The notes: generated from the letters alone by a model not told the origin. A DNA stretch of 64,000 nt from Vogesella alkaliphila (GCF_014652475.1 NZ_BMYW01000009.1:1-64000), one strand, 5' to 3'; shown: positions 1 to 11,220, counted from the first letter of the stretch. Made by a program: numbers and translations.

Positions 1-62
1 TTTGTGTTTGCCAGCTTTTGAAACGTTAACGGCCGCCTGACGGCGGCCGCTGACGCGGACAG

Positions 63-90
63 GGTTGGCCGCAAGCCTGCGGCCAACCTT
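63..90. repeat. inverted pair of the 13-mer downstream of argJ
   Basis: An 11-bp perfect inverted repeat (63-73 and 78-88, loop AGCC) is formed by a one-mismatch reverse copy and an exact forward copy of the dispersed word. It lies 12 bp past the argJ stop codon. There is no clear T run on the minus strand, so termination here is only possible. A second GC-rich hairpin sits at 30-49. Confidence 0.6.
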
Positions 91-101
91 GTGGGCAATG
101 C

Positions 102-1319
102 TTAGCTGCGGTAGTCGGCGTTGATCTTCACGTACTCGTAGGAGAAGTCGCAGCTCCACACCGTGGCGTTGGCGAGGCCACGCCCCAGCACCACGCGCAC
201 GGTGATCTCGTCCTGCTTCATCACGCGCTGACCGTCTTCCTCTTTGTAGTCCGGATTGCGGCCGCCGTCCTTGGCCACCAGCACGTCGTCCAGGTACAGC
301 TCCAGGCGATCGACATCCAGGTCGCCGATGCCGGCGTAGCCGATGGCGGCGAGCAGGCGGCCGAGATTGGGATCGGAGGCGAAGAAGGCGGTCTTCACCA
401 GCGGCGAGCGGCCGATGGCGTAGCCGACGGCCTTGCACTCGGCGACGCTGCGGCCGCCTTCCACCTGGATGGTGATGAACTTGGTGGCGCCCTCGCCGTC
501 GCGCACGATGGCCTGCGCCAGCTCGACGGAGACGTCCAGCAAGGCAGCCTTCAGCTGCTCGTAGGCCGGGTGGGTGACGGAGTCGATGCGCGGGGCGCCG
601 CTCTGGCCGGTGGAGATCAGCATGAAGCTGTCGTTGGTGGAGGTGTCGCCGTCGATGGTGATGCTGTTGAAGCTGAGGTCGGCGACCTCCTTCACCAGCT
701 GGTTCAGCACCGGACGGGTGATGGCGGCGTCGGTGGCGATGAAGCCGAGCATGGTGGCCATGTTCGGGTGGATCATGCCGGCGCCCTTGGCGATGCCGGT
801 GATGTTCACCTGCTGGCCGTCGATGTCGAGTGTGCGGCTGGTCGCCTTCGGCGCGATGTCGGTGGTCATGATCGCCTCGGCGGCGTCGGCCCAGGTCGCG
901 GTCTGCCGTGTCGGCAGGGCGGCGACGATCTTGTCGACCGGCAGCGGCTCGAGGATCACACCGGTGGAGAACGGCAGGATCTGTTCCGGCAGGCAGTCCA
1001 GTTCCTTGGCCAGCGCCTCGCACACCGCGCGCGCGTTCTGGCGGCCGGATTCGCCGGTACCGGCATTGGCGTTGCCGGTATTGATCACCAGCGCGCGGAT
1101 CTGCACGCCGGCGTCGAGATTCTGTTTGCAGATCTGTACCGGGGCGGCACAGAAGCGGTTTTGCGTGAACACGCCAGCGACGGTATTGCCCTTGTCGATG
1201 CGGATGACCAGTACGTCCTTGCGGCCCGGCTTCTTGATACCGGCGCAGGCGTAGGACAGGTCCACACCGGCGATGGGCGCGAGCTGCGCGTTATCGATGG
1301 GCTTGAGATTCACTGGCAT
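102..1319 (-). CDS. argJ: bifunctional glutamate N-acetyltransferase / amino-acid N-acetyltransferase ArgJ
   Basis: ArgJ transfers the acetyl group from N-acetylornithine to glutamate (cyclic arginine pathway) and in bifunctional forms also makes N-acetylglutamate from acetyl-CoA. The 405-residue length is typical. The family is made as a precursor that self-cleaves before a nucleophilic threonine. The expected site is visible at A188-T189-M190, within a [13 protein letters not shown] stretch, and separates the alpha and beta chains. A glycine-rich TGNANAGTG segment at 81-89 is also characteristic. The ATG at 1319 is preceded on the minus strand by a purine-rich AACGGAGAAACG stretch. recQ follows the same strand upstream, 55 bp away. 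Whether the enzyme is mono- or bifunctional cannot be told from sequence. Confidence 0.96.
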   Translation of the reverse strand: MPVNLKPIDNAQLAPIAGVDLSYACAGIKKPGRKDVLVIRIDKGNTVAGVFTQNRFCAAPVQICKQNLDAGVQIRALVINTGNANAGTGESGRQNARAVCEALAKELDCLPEQILPFSTGVILEPLPVDKIVAALPTRQTATWADAAEAIMTTDIAPKATSRTLDIDGQQVNITGIAKGAGMIHPNMATMLGFIATDAAITRPVLNQLVKEVADLSFNSITIDGDTSTNDSFMLISTGQSGAPRIDSVTHPAYEQLKAALLDVSVELAQAIVRDGEGATKFITIQVEGGRSVAECKAVGYAIGRSPLVKTAFFASDPNLGRLLAAIGYAGIGDLDVDRLELYLDDVLVAKDGGRNPDYKEEDGQRVMKQDEITVRVVLGRGLANATVWSCDFSYEYVKINADYRS

Positions 1320-1374
1320 GACGTTTCTCCGTAATTTGGTGTCGCGTCATTGTAACTGAATCCGCGATCCCGGA

Positions 1375-3171
<1,797 letters not shown>

Positions 3172-3294
3172 CGGTGATTTCCATTGGGGGCGTCCATTGT
3201 ACGCCAAAGCGGCGCGCCGCCCGCGACTCGCCACTTTGGCTTTGGCGCAGAGTGTGCGAGACTTTCCCCTGTCCTCCGAAAGTAGCCCGTCATC

Positions 3295-3774
3295 ATGCGA
3301 TTGATATTCCTTGCCGCCGCCAGCCTGCTGCTGGCCGCCTGCGCCACCCAGCCGCGTCCGGGCACCAAGCCGGTACGGCCCGGCCCCGCCAAACCGCTAC
3401 CGGCACCGGTCACCGTGCCCAACGCCGAGTGGCAGATCATCGGCGTGTCGCCCAACGGCAATATCCTGCACGAGGTCGACGTGCTGAGCATCCGCCGCGA
3501 AGGCGCGCTGACGGTGTTCCGCGACCGCAAGACCATCTTCAATCCGCGCAAGGAAAACTTCCTCAACACGCCGCAGCACAAGTATTCGCTGAACCAGTGG
3601 GAGGTGAACTGCACCGCCAAGACCTTCCGCCTGCGCAGCATGGCGCTGCTCGACGACGGCGGCCGCCAGCTGCTCAGCCGCAGCTTCAGCGAGGCGGAGA
3701 TCAAGCCGATGCCGGTGGTGAAGCAGTCCGCCGCCTTCCAGCAGGTGGAGTTCGTCTGCCAGCGCAGCCGCTGA
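3295..3774 (+). CDS. small lipoprotein, surface-adhesin E-like fold (predicted)
   Basis: 159-residue protein with an N-terminal hydrophobic segment ending in a clear lipobox (LLAAC, lipidated Cys about residue 16), then a Pro-rich linker and a globular domain beginning near residue 45. The pattern of a Trp, then ISPNG-like turn, ID/VD step, SIRREG and later paired cysteines (in VNCTAKTFR and FVCQ) resembles small betaproteobacterial proteins grouped with surface-adhesin protein E (PF16747). That assignment is from memory of the pattern and is tentative. It is likely anchored in the outer membrane facing the periplasm. The parA-like gene follows 39 bp downstream on the same strand. Confidence 0.7.
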   Translation: MRLIFLAAASLLLAACATQPRPGTKPVRPGPAKPLPAPVTVPNAEWQIIGVSPNGNILHEVDVLSIRREGALTVFRDRKTIFNPRKENFLNTPQHKYSLNQWEVNCTAKTFRLRSMALLDDGGRQLLSRSFSEAEIKPMPVVKQSAAFQQVEFVCQRSR

Positions 3775-3813
3775 GCGGCCTAACGATTTCGTGATCTGAT
3801 CCAGGGAGCCAGC

Positions 3814-4581
3814 ATGCGTCGTGTCGTATTCAATCAGAAGGGTGGCGTCGGCAAGTCGACCATCACCGTCAACCTCGCCGCCGCGGCCGCCGCCGCCGGG
3901 CGCCGCGTGCTGGTGGTCGATCTCGACCCGCAGGGCAACAGCAGCCACTACCTGAGCGGCAGCACCACGCCGCCCGAGGTGTCGGTGGCCGGGCTGTTCA
4001 ACCAGATGCTCAACATCAGCATGTTCGAGAAGCCGGTGACCGACTTCGTCACCGCCACCGTCCACCCCAACCTCAGCCTGCTGGCCTCGCACCCGGAGCT
4101 GGCCGAGCTGATGGTGAAGCTGGAAGCGCGCTACAAGATGTTCAAGCTGCGCGACGCGCTGGAGCAGCTGGACGGCCACTTCGACGAGATCTGGATCGAC
4201 ACCCCGCCGGCGCTGAACTTCTACACCCGCTCGGCGCTGATTGCGGCCAACCGCTGCCTGATCCCGTTCGACTGCGACAGCTTCTCGCGCCACGCGCTGC
4301 TGGGCCTGATCGATAGCGTCGGCGAGATCCGCGCCGACCACAACAGCGGCCTCAGCGTGGAAGGCATCGTCGTCAACCAGTTCCAGCCGCGCGCCAGCCT
4401 GCCGCAACGGCTGGTGCAGGAATTGCGCGACGCCGGCCTGCCGGTGCTGGACCCGCCGCTGTCGGCGTCGGTGAAGATCCGCGAATCGCACGAGCGCAGC
4501 CTGCCGATGGTGTACCTCGACGCGCGCCACAAGCTGTCGCAGGAGTTCGCCGCGCTGTACCAGACCCTGCGCCAGTCGTAA
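3814..4581 (+). CDS. ParA/Soj-family ATPase without adjacent parB
   Basis: 255-residue deviant-Walker ATPase. Residues 9-16 are KGGVGKST, the signature of the MinD/ParA superfamily, with a DLDPQGNSS switch region near 37-45 and an IDTPPALNF motif near 130. These enzymes form ATP-dependent dimers that bind the nucleoid and position plasmids, chromosomes, or protein complexes such as chemotaxis arrays. No parB gene is adjacent. The next gene, 18 bp downstream, is a membrane histidine kinase followed by its response regulator, so the cargo may be a protein complex rather than a centromere. GGAG lies 6 nt before the ATG. Chromosome ParA is the main alternative, but its usual neighbours (parB, rsmG, mnmG) are not here. 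Confidence 0.88.
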   Translation: MRRVVFNQKGGVGKSTITVNLAAAAAAAGRRVLVVDLDPQGNSSHYLSGSTTPPEVSVAGLFNQMLNISMFEKPVTDFVTATVHPNLSLLASHPELAELMVKLEARYKMFKLRDALEQLDGHFDEIWIDTPPALNFYTRSALIAANRCLIPFDCDSFSRHALLGLIDSVGEIRADHNSGLSVEGIVVNQFQPRASLPQRLVQELRDAGLPVLDPPLSASVKIRESHERSLPMVYLDARHKLSQEFAALYQTLRQS

Positions 4582-4599
4582 GCCGGACAGGGCCGCCCG

Positions 4600-7170
4600 G
4601 TGCTGACCACCCGTTCGCCGCGCATCCTGTGGCTGCTGGGCACCAGCTGCGGCGTACTGCTGTGGCTGGGCGCCAGCTGGCTGCAGCAGGACAGCGAGCA
4701 GCAGCAGTTGCGCAACCAGCAGCTGCGCGAGGCGGAGCTGCTGGTCGACAACGCCGCCAACCAGCTCAACTACGCGCTGCTGGCCGGCCAGGCCGCCACC
4801 GAGCTGCTGCTGTCCGACGGCGGCCTCAACGGCCAGAGCGCGTTCCAGCGCTACGCGCCGTTCATCCTCTCCGACAACACGCTGTTCGACTTCGTCGCCA
4901 CCGCGCGCCGCATCACTCCGCCGCAGCGGCTGCTGTACGAGCAGCAGCAGACGGTGATCCTGCGCGAATACCGCGACGGCCAGCTGGCCAACGCGCAGCC
5001 GCGGCCGCTGCACTTCCCGGTGGAGCAGCAATACCCGGAAAACAGCAAGGCGCTGCCGGCGCAGCTCGACCTCGCCTCGCAGGGCAATGTCGACGCCGCG
5101 CTGCAGCGGGTGAGCAAGACCGGGCGCCCGGCGATCGCGCTGATCCAGGCCGGCAACGCCAGCCGCCTGTCCGCCTTCTTCAGCGCCCGCGGCCGCCCCG
5201 GCGACCAGCTGCTGGTGATGGGCATCAATCCCGGCGGCCTGCTCAGCACGGTGCCGATGGCGGGCGACGTGTTCCGCCCGGCGCTGCCCTACCGCCTGCG
5301 CGTGCTGCTGAAGGACCGCGCGCAGACGGTGATCCTCGACAGTGATGGACTGGGTCACCCGCCGCCGCCGGCGCTGCCGGCGCTGTCCTCCACCCGCACC
5401 ATCGGCGGCCAGCCGCTGATCTTCGAGCTGTACCCGACCGCCGAGCGCGACGACGGCCACCACTACGGCCAGGATGCGGCCATGCTGCTGGCGCTGGCGA
5501 TCATGGCCACGCTGTCCGGCCTGATCGTGCGCCACAGCCGCCACAGCCAGCAGGCACAGCGCCAGCGGCTGCAGGCGCAGGGCACGCAGAACGCGCTGCT
5601 GCAACAGCAACTGCAGCAGCAGCGGCAACAGGAGGACGGCTACAAGCAGACCATCCTGCGCCTGCGCGCCATCGTCGAGGGCAGCGGCGACGCCATCCTG
5701 GTGATCGGCCGCGACGGCCTGATCCGCGACCTCAACCGCGCCGCCGAGGCGATGCTGGGCCAGACGCGCGAGGTGCTGCTGGCGCTGCCGGCCGGCGCGC
5801 TGCTCAGCGAGCTGCACCCGGCGGAGCCGGCGCTGGGCTTCGAGCACCACGTCGCGCCGCGCATCGGCCGCCCGTTCGAGGCGCTGATGATCTGCAGCGC
5901 GTCGCAGATGCTGCAGGTGGAGGTGTCGCTGACCCACGTGGTGATCGAGCAGGACGCGGTCTACATCGCGGTGTGCCGCGACATCTCGGCGCGCAAGGCG
6001 AGCGAGGCGGCGCTGATCCAGCTGAAGGACTCGCTGGCGGAACAGGTGGAAACGCAGAGCCGGCAGCTGTCGGCGCTGCTGGACGCCAGCCCGATGGCGA
6101 TGGCCTACATCGTCGAGCTGGAGTTCAAGCAGGTCAACCACGCCTTCCTCGACCTGTTCCACCGCCGCGAGGACGAGATCATCGGCCAGTCGACGCGCAT
6201 CCTGTACGACAGCGACGAGCACTTCGCCCGCACCGGGCGCCAGGTGTACCCGGTGCTGCACAGCGGCCAGGTGTCGCAGGGCGAGATCTGCCTGCAGCGC
6301 GGCGACGGCGCACCGCAGTGGGTGTACATGTACGGCAAGGCGGTCAGCGCCGACAAGCCGGCACTGGGCTCGATCTGGCTGTACCAGGACATCTCGGCGC
6401 AGCGCGCGGCGGAAGACAACCTGCGCCACGCCAAGGAGCTGGCCGAGGAAAACAGCCGCGCCAAGACCGAATTCCTCGCCAACATGTCGCACGAGCTGCG
6501 CACGCCGATGCACGCCATCCTCGGCTTTGCCGAGATGGGGCAGAGCCGCGTCGAGCGCGCCGCCGCCGACAGGCTGCGCCACTACTTCGAGCGCATCCAC
6601 AGCAGCGGCACCCGCCTGCTGACCCTGCTCAACGACCTGCTCGACCTGTCGAAGATGGAAGTCGGCAAGATGATCTACACCATGGCGCCGTGCGACGTCG
6701 GCCAGGTGGCGCGCGAGGCGGTGGACGAGCTGCGCGGCATGGCGCAGCGCCACGACGTGCACCTGCAGCTGGTGGTGCACGGCAACGCGCCGCTGTACGC
6801 CGAGGTCGACGCCTTCCGCATCGGCCAACTGCTGCGCAACCTGCTCGGCAACGCCATCAAGTTCAGCCCCGCCGGCGCGCCGGTGCAGATCGACCTCGCC
6901 TGCGACCCTGCGGCCAACCTTTGCCTCAGCGTGCGCGACTTCGGCCCCGGCGTGCCGGCGGACGAGCAGGAGCGCATCTTCAACACCTTCATACAAAGTT
7001 CGCTGACCAAGACCGGCGCCGGCGGCACCGGCCTGGGGCTGGCGATCTGCCGCGAGATCGTGCACGCCCACCGCGGCCGCATCGAGATCGTGCCGGTTGC
7101 CGGCCGCGGCGCCCATTTCCGCGTCATCCTGCCGCGAGGCAGCGTTGGCGCCAGCGAGGAATCAGCCTGA
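4600..7170 (+). CDS. membrane PAS-PAS sensor histidine kinase
   Basis: 856 residues from a GTG start (GGACAGG lies about 10 nt upstream). Transmembrane segment 1 is about 8-27 and segment 2 about 292-312, enclosing a roughly 265-residue periplasmic sensor region of unrecognised type. A Gln-rich coiled coil (about 313-345) leads to PAS domain 1 (about 347-460) and PAS domain 2 (about 487-605). The HisKA domain has SHELRTP with phospho-acceptor His631. The HATPase_c domain shows DFGPGVP near 781 and GGTGLGLAI near 808. There is no receiver domain: the partner is encoded by the next gene, which overlaps by one base. One exact dispersed 13-mer (6909) is translated as PAANL. Ligand and target are unknown. 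Confidence 0.92.
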   Translation: MLTTRSPRILWLLGTSCGVLLWLGASWLQQDSEQQQLRNQQLREAELLVDNAANQLNYALLAGQAATELLLSDGGLNGQSAFQRYAPFILSDNTLFDFVATARRITPPQRLLYEQQQTVILREYRDGQLANAQPRPLHFPVEQQYPENSKALPAQLDLASQGNVDAALQRVSKTGRPAIALIQAGNASRLSAFFSARGRPGDQLLVMGINPGGLLSTVPMAGDVFRPALPYRLRVLLKDRAQTVILDSDGLGHPPPPALPALSSTRTIGGQPLIFELYPTAERDDGHHYGQDAAMLLALAIMATLSGLIVRHSRHSQQAQRQRLQAQGTQNALLQQQLQQQRQQEDGYKQTILRLRAIVEGSGDAILVIGRDGLIRDLNRAAEAMLGQTREVLLALPAGALLSELHPAEPALGFEHHVAPRIGRPFEALMICSASQMLQVEVSLTHVVIEQDAVYIAVCRDISARKASEAALIQLKDSLAEQVETQSRQLSALLDASPMAMAYIVELEFKQVNHAFLDLFHRREDEIIGQSTRILYDSDEHFARTGRQVYPVLHSGQVSQGEICLQRGDGAPQWVYMYGKAVSADKPALGSIWLYQDISAQRAAEDNLRHAKELAEENSRAKTEFLANMSHELRTPMHAILGFAEMGQSRVERAAADRLRHYFERIHSSGTRLLTLLNDLLDLSKMEVGKMIYTMAPCDVGQVAREAVDELRGMAQRHDVHLQLVVHGNAPLYAEVDAFRIGQLLRNLLGNAIKFSPAGAPVQIDLACDPAANLCLSVRDFGPGVPADEQERIFNTFIQSSLTKTGAGGTGLGLAICREIVHAHRGRIEIVPVAGRGAHFRVILPRGSVGASEESA

Positions 7171-8057
7171 TGAATAAACGCCTGTTACTGGTCGACGACG
7201 AACCGTTCAACCTGGAACTGATGACCGACCTGCTGGAGGACGCCGGCTACGACACGCAGCAGGCGCTGAACGGCGAGGACGCGTGGCAGATCCTCCAGCG
7301 CGAGGGCGAACAGTTCTCCGCCATCCTGCTGGACAAGATGATGCCCGGCATCAGCGGCGTCGACCTGCTCAAGCGCATCAAGGCCACCGAACGGCTGGCC
7401 TTCCTGCCGGTGATCATGCAGACCGCGGTCGGCGCCGCCGCCAGCGTGCAGGAAAGCCTGGCCGGCGGCGCCTTCTACTACCTGACCAAGCCGTTCTCGC
7501 GCGACATGCTGCTGGCGGTGGTCGGCGCCGCCACCGAGCACTGGGACCGCCACCAGTACTTCGTCGAGCTGGCCAACCAGCAGCTGGACGCGCTGCAGCA
7601 CCTGGAGCAGGCCAGCTTCCGCTTCCGCCAGCTGCACGAGGCGCGCAGCGTCACCGCACTGCTGGCGCGCACCAGCCACAGCCCGGAGAAGACCGCCACC
7701 GGCCTGTTCGAGCTGATCGTCAACGCCATCGAGCACGGCAACCTGGAGCTGGACTACCAGGAAAAAACCCAGCTGCAGCGCGAGGACCGCTGGCAGGAGA
7801 CGCTGCAGCAGCGGCTGGCCGACCCGGTGCTGGGCGCGCGCGAGGTCCGCGTCGACATGCAGCGCCACGGCCGCGACCTGCACTTCACCATCAGCGACCA
7901 GGGTAACGGCTTCGACTGGGCGCGCTACCTGGTCGACGACCCGACGCAGCTGATCAGCAGCCACGGCCGCGGCATCCTGATCGCGCGCAAGCTGTCCTTC
8001 GACCAGCTGCACTACCAGGGCAACGGCAGCGAGGTGCTGGCCATCGTTCACGGCTGA
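7170..8057 (+). CDS. response regulator with RsbW-like ATPase output domain
   Basis: 295 residues. Residues 1-120 are a receiver domain (LLLVDDEP at the start, phospho-acceptor D55 in LLDKMMPG, and KPFS after the switch threonine/alanine region). A coiled linker follows. The C-terminal part (about 180-295) carries an N-box (ELIVNAIEHGN), a DQGNGFD G1 box and a SHGRGILI G2 box, as in HATPase_c_2 / anti-sigma-factor serine kinases (RsbW/SpoIIAB type). This suggests partner-switching output, not DNA binding. The start codon overlaps the kinase stop codon (TGATG), so the two are co-translated. No anti-sigma antagonist (STAS) gene is seen nearby. Function of the pathway is unknown. Confidence 0.88.
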   Translation: MNKRLLLVDDEPFNLELMTDLLEDAGYDTQQALNGEDAWQILQREGEQFSAILLDKMMPGISGVDLLKRIKATERLAFLPVIMQTAVGAAASVQESLAGGAFYYLTKPFSRDMLLAVVGAATEHWDRHQYFVELANQQLDALQHLEQASFRFRQLHEARSVTALLARTSHSPEKTATGLFELIVNAIEHGNLELDYQEKTQLQREDRWQETLQQRLADPVLGAREVRVDMQRHGRDLHFTISDQGNGFDWARYLVDDPTQLISSHGRGILIARKLSFDQLHYQGNGSEVLAIVHG

Positions 8058-8108
8058 GAACCGGTTCACGATCTGCCGTGACGGATATCCACGGGGCGAT
8101 ACGGCGTT

Positions 8109-8168
8109 AAAAACGGCTTCGGCATGCGGGTTTATCTCCCGCTAAACGCCACCTCCTCAGCCGTTTTT
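8109..8168. terminator. bidirectional terminator between response regulator and comEC
   Basis: A 10-bp perfect inverted repeat AAAAACGGCT (8109-8118) / AGCCGTTTTT (8159-8168) lies between the two convergent genes. A secondary stem-loop with GCGGG/CCCGC lies inside. A and T runs on the two sides suit both strands. Confidence 0.6.
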
Positions 8169-8207
8169 GCCTTGTCTCGCGTGAGCGTGCGAGATCGTGA
8201 GCACGTT

Positions 8208-10202
8208 TTAAGGCGGCGGCCGCCAGTAGCGCGCCGCCTGCGCCCGCCGCGCCTGCAGTTCGCCCTGCCCGGGCCCCAGCCGCAGCGCCAGCGCGCCGTC
8301 GTGATCACTGCGCCACAGCGTGACGCCGGCCGCGTCCAGCCGCGCCAGCACCTGCGGGTGCGGATGGCGGTAACGGTTGCGGTAGCCGGCGCTGAGCAGC
8401 GCCATCTGCGGCTGCACCTGCCGCAGCCAGTCGTCGCCGCTGGAGGTACGGCTGCCGTGATGGCCGAGCACCAGCCACTGGCTGCGCAGCGCGGCACCGT
8501 AACGCGCCACCAGCGCCTGCTCCACCGCCAGCGGCGCGTCGCCGGACAGCAGCAGCGCCTGGCCGGCGGTGGCGACCCGCAGCACGCAGCTGTGCGCGTT
8601 GTCCTCGCCCTGCCACGCCGGCGGCGGCCACAGCACGTCGAAACGCACGCCGTCCCACGCCCAGCTCTGCCCGCCGCGGCACGGCTGGGCGCCGGGATAG
8701 AACTGCGGCTGGCCGGCAAGGATGCGGCCAACCTCGATGCCCTCGCGCAGGCTGGCGGCGGCGCCGTCGTGGTCGCCGTCGTGGTGCGACAGCAGCAGCG
8801 TGTCCAGCCGCCGCACGTCCAGCGCGCGCAGCGCCGGCAGCAGCACCCGCGTCGCCTCGCCGGCGCCGGTGTCGTACAGCAGCGCATGCTGCCGCGTGCG
8901 CAGCAGCACCGCCAGCCCCTGGCCGACGTCGAGCAGCTCCACCGCCAGCGTGCCGCTGGCCGGCGGCGGCACCCGGTACAGCAACAGCGGCAGCAACAGG
9001 CAGGCACCCAGCGCGCGACCGCTCCCCGACCACGGCAACAGCGCCAGCAAGGTGCCGGCCAGTGCTGCCAGCAACAGCGGCCACGGCAGCTGCGGCACCG
9101 CGTACAGCGGTGCGCCGGCCAGTAGATCCACCCACCACCAGAACAGCTGCGCCACCCAGCCCGCTGCTTCAAACAGCCACGGCCACGGCAGCAGCGCCGC
9201 CAGCAGGGCCAGCGGCGTCAGCAGCAAGGACACCAGCGGCGTGCCCAGCGCATTGGCCAGCGGCGACAGCCCGCGCTGGCTGGCCAGCGCCACGGCCGCC
9301 ACCACCAGCATCCACAGGCTGCGCTGCGTCGGCACCGAGAAACCGGTCAGCGCGGCATAGGCGCCGGCCGCCAGCACCGCGCCGCCCAGCCCCCACCACA
9401 ACGGCCGCCGCAACGGCGGCCGGTAGCGCAGCGCGCGCCGCAACAGCCCCGCCACCAGCAACGCGATCATCGTGATGTGCAACCCGGAGACGCTGACCAC
9501 GTGGGTCAGACCTGTGGCGGCCAGGCGCTGCCAGTCGTCGCGCGTCAGCGTCTGCTGCGCGCCCACCGCCAGCGCCGCCACCAGCCCCGCCGCGCGCGCC
9601 TCGTCACTGCCGGCCAGCAGCCGCTGCGCCACCCGCTCGCGCAGGCGGTCGATGCGCGCCGGCCAGTCCGTCGCCCTGCCCAGCGCCTGCCGTCCCTTGA
9701 GCACGCTGCCGGTGGCCAGCACGCCTTCCGACCAGTACCACGCCTCGGCGTCGAAGCCGGCAACGTTGGCCGCACCGCGCGGCGGGCGCAGGCGCGCGCT
9801 GAGGCGCCAGCGGCTGCCGGCCGGCCACGCCTGCTGCCGGTAGTCGCTCAATTCCAGCAACGGCGGCAGGCGGATGGCCGGGTTATCCACCGCCTCCACC
9901 TCGAAACGCAGGCGCACGCCGAATTCGCCGGGCTTGGCCAGGCCGCGCACCACGCCGCTGAACTGCACCACCTCGCCGGCCAGCGCCGCGTCCAGCCGCT
10001 GCGCCAGGCGCAGCTCCGCCCGCCACGCGGCGTAGCCCAGCCCCAGCGTGGCCGCCACCAGCGCCAGCAACCAGAGACGGCGCGTGCGCCACCACAGCGG
10101 CCACGACAACAGCAGCACGGTCAGCAACAAGGGCCAGCTCGGCAGCACCGGCAAAAACGCGCACAGCACCACCCCGGCACAGAAACAGGCAAGCGGCAAC
10201 AT
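8208..10202 (-). CDS. comEC: ComEC/Rec2 DNA internalisation channel protein
   Basis: 664-residue inner-membrane protein through which single-stranded transforming DNA is thought to pass during natural competence. The N-terminus has closely packed hydrophobic helices, then a soluble OB-like region (about 70-170), the multi-helix Competence domain (about 200-450), and a C-terminal metallo-beta-lactamase-like domain whose metal motif LSHHDGDHDG lies near residue 475. Length is in the range of Gram-negative ComEC (about 650-850). It contains one exact copy of the dispersed 13-mer (9772, translated RGAANVAG) and a one-mismatch copy (8723), of interest because that word is proposed here as an uptake signal. 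ATG at 10202. Divergent from rsmJ. Confidence 0.93.
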   Translation of the reverse strand: MLPLACFCAGVVLCAFLPVLPSWPLLLTVLLLSWPLWWRTRRLWLLALVAATLGLGYAAWRAELRLAQRLDAALAGEVVQFSGVVRGLAKPGEFGVRLRFEVEAVDNPAIRLPPLLELSDYRQQAWPAGSRWRLSARLRPPRGAANVAGFDAEAWYWSEGVLATGSVLKGRQALGRATDWPARIDRLRERVAQRLLAGSDEARAAGLVAALAVGAQQTLTRDDWQRLAATGLTHVVSVSGLHITMIALLVAGLLRRALRYRPPLRRPLWWGLGGAVLAAGAYAALTGFSVPTQRSLWMLVVAAVALASQRGLSPLANALGTPLVSLLLTPLALLAALLPWPWLFEAAGWVAQLFWWWVDLLAGAPLYAVPQLPWPLLLAALAGTLLALLPWSGSGRALGACLLLPLLLYRVPPPASGTLAVELLDVGQGLAVLLRTRQHALLYDTGAGEATRVLLPALRALDVRRLDTLLLSHHDGDHDGAAASLREGIEVGRILAGQPQFYPGAQPCRGGQSWAWDGVRFDVLWPPPAWQGEDNAHSCVLRVATAGQALLLSGDAPLAVEQALVARYGAALRSQWLVLGHHGSRTSSGDDWLRQVQPQMALLSAGYRNRYRHPHPQVLARLDAAGVTLWRSDHDGALALRLGPGQGELQARRAQAARYWRPPP

Positions 10203-10295
10203 GGCACCATTTATTCACATTGCATCAAGAAAGGCAAAGCGCTTGCTGCCGCCACAGCGATCCCGTATCTTCGCCGCGTCAACGAAGGAAGCCGC

Positions 10296-11099
10296 ATGCA
10301 CCCCACCCCCCTGTACTGCGCCGAGAGCGCGCGCCGCGACACCGCCGGGCAACTGGCCAGCCGCTTTGCCCTGCCGCTGGTCGCGCAGCGGCCGACGGAC
10401 GGCTACTGGCTGGAGCTGGGGCCAGAGCGGCTGGAGCTGGTCACCAGCGGCAAGCACGGCGCGGTGTACGCGGAGTTCGTCGAGGGCGCCGCCCGCCACC
10501 GCCGCGAACAGGGCGGCGGCCGCGGCCAGCCGGTGGCCAAGGCGGTGGGGCTGAAAGGCGCCAAGGACCTGCCGCGGGTGGTGGACGCCACCGCCGGCCT
10601 CGGCGGCGACAGCTTCGTGCTGGCGACGCTGGGCTGCCACGTCACCATGCTGGAGCGCTCGCCGGTGGCCGCCGCGCTGCTGGCCGACGCGCTGGAACGC
10701 GCCGCGCGCGACCCGTCCACCACCGACATCGCCGCGCGCATGACGCTGGTGCACGCCAACGCCATCGACTGGCTGGCGCAACAGGCCGCGCTGCCGCGCG
10801 CACAGCGCCCGGACGTGGTGTTCGTCGATCCGATGTTCCCCGACACCGACAAGAAATCCGCCGCCGCCAAGAAAGGCATGCAGGCGTTCCAGCACGTGAT
10901 CGGCGACGACCTCGACAGCGCCGAACTGCTGGCAGCCGCCATCGCCGCCGCCACCGGCCGCGTGGTGGTGAAACGGCCGCAACGCGGCGTGCCGATCGCG
11001 GGCGTGAAGCCGTCGGTGGTGCTGGACGGCAAATCCACCCGCTTCGACCTCTACATCATCAAGGCGCTGCGGCCGCAGGACTTCGCGGACGCGGACTGA
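10296..11099 (+). CDS. rsmJ: 16S rRNA (guanine1516-N2)-methyltransferase RsmJ
   Basis: 267-residue SAM-dependent methyltransferase of the RsmJ (YhiQ) family, which modifies G1516 of 16S rRNA. The SAM-binding loop is VVDATAGLGGDSF (about 95-107), followed by MLERSP. The characteristic catalytic motif FVDPMFPD lies near 178-185, then KKSAAAKKGMQ. The C-terminal KRPQRG / STRFDLY region also matches the family. ATG 10296 has AAGGAAG about 6 nt upstream. Longer in-frame extensions overlap comEC and the intergenic region and have no family match. Length is slightly above the 250-residue E. coli protein. Confidence 0.94.
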   Translation: MHPTPLYCAESARRDTAGQLASRFALPLVAQRPTDGYWLELGPERLELVTSGKHGAVYAEFVEGAARHRREQGGGRGQPVAKAVGLKGAKDLPRVVDATAGLGGDSFVLATLGCHVTMLERSPVAAALLADALERAARDPSTTDIAARMTLVHANAIDWLAQQAALPRAQRPDVVFVDPMFPDTDKKSAAAKKGMQAFQHVIGDDLDSAELLAAAIAAATGRVVVKRPQRGVPIAGVKPSVVLDGKSTRFDLYIIKALRPQDFADAD

Positions 11100-11220
11100 G
11101 CGTGCGGCCAACGTTGGCCGCGCCGGCCCGCTGGCCATTCCGCGCGCGCCGCCCCTTGCGTTACACTGCCCGCCCCGGCGCGTGTGCGCCGTCCCCGTCC
11201 CCCTATCCGGAGCCATAGCG

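Noticed and set aside
3397-7116. 1239-codon open frame on the minus strand
   Set aside because: It is antisense to parA-like and kinase genes with clear motifs. Composition is Arg/Ala/Gln/His-rich, typical of GC-rich shadow frames.
5973-7169. N-terminal extension of the response regulator frame
   Set aside because: The frame continues upstream through the kinase gene, but the receiver domain begins exactly at the ATG at 7170.
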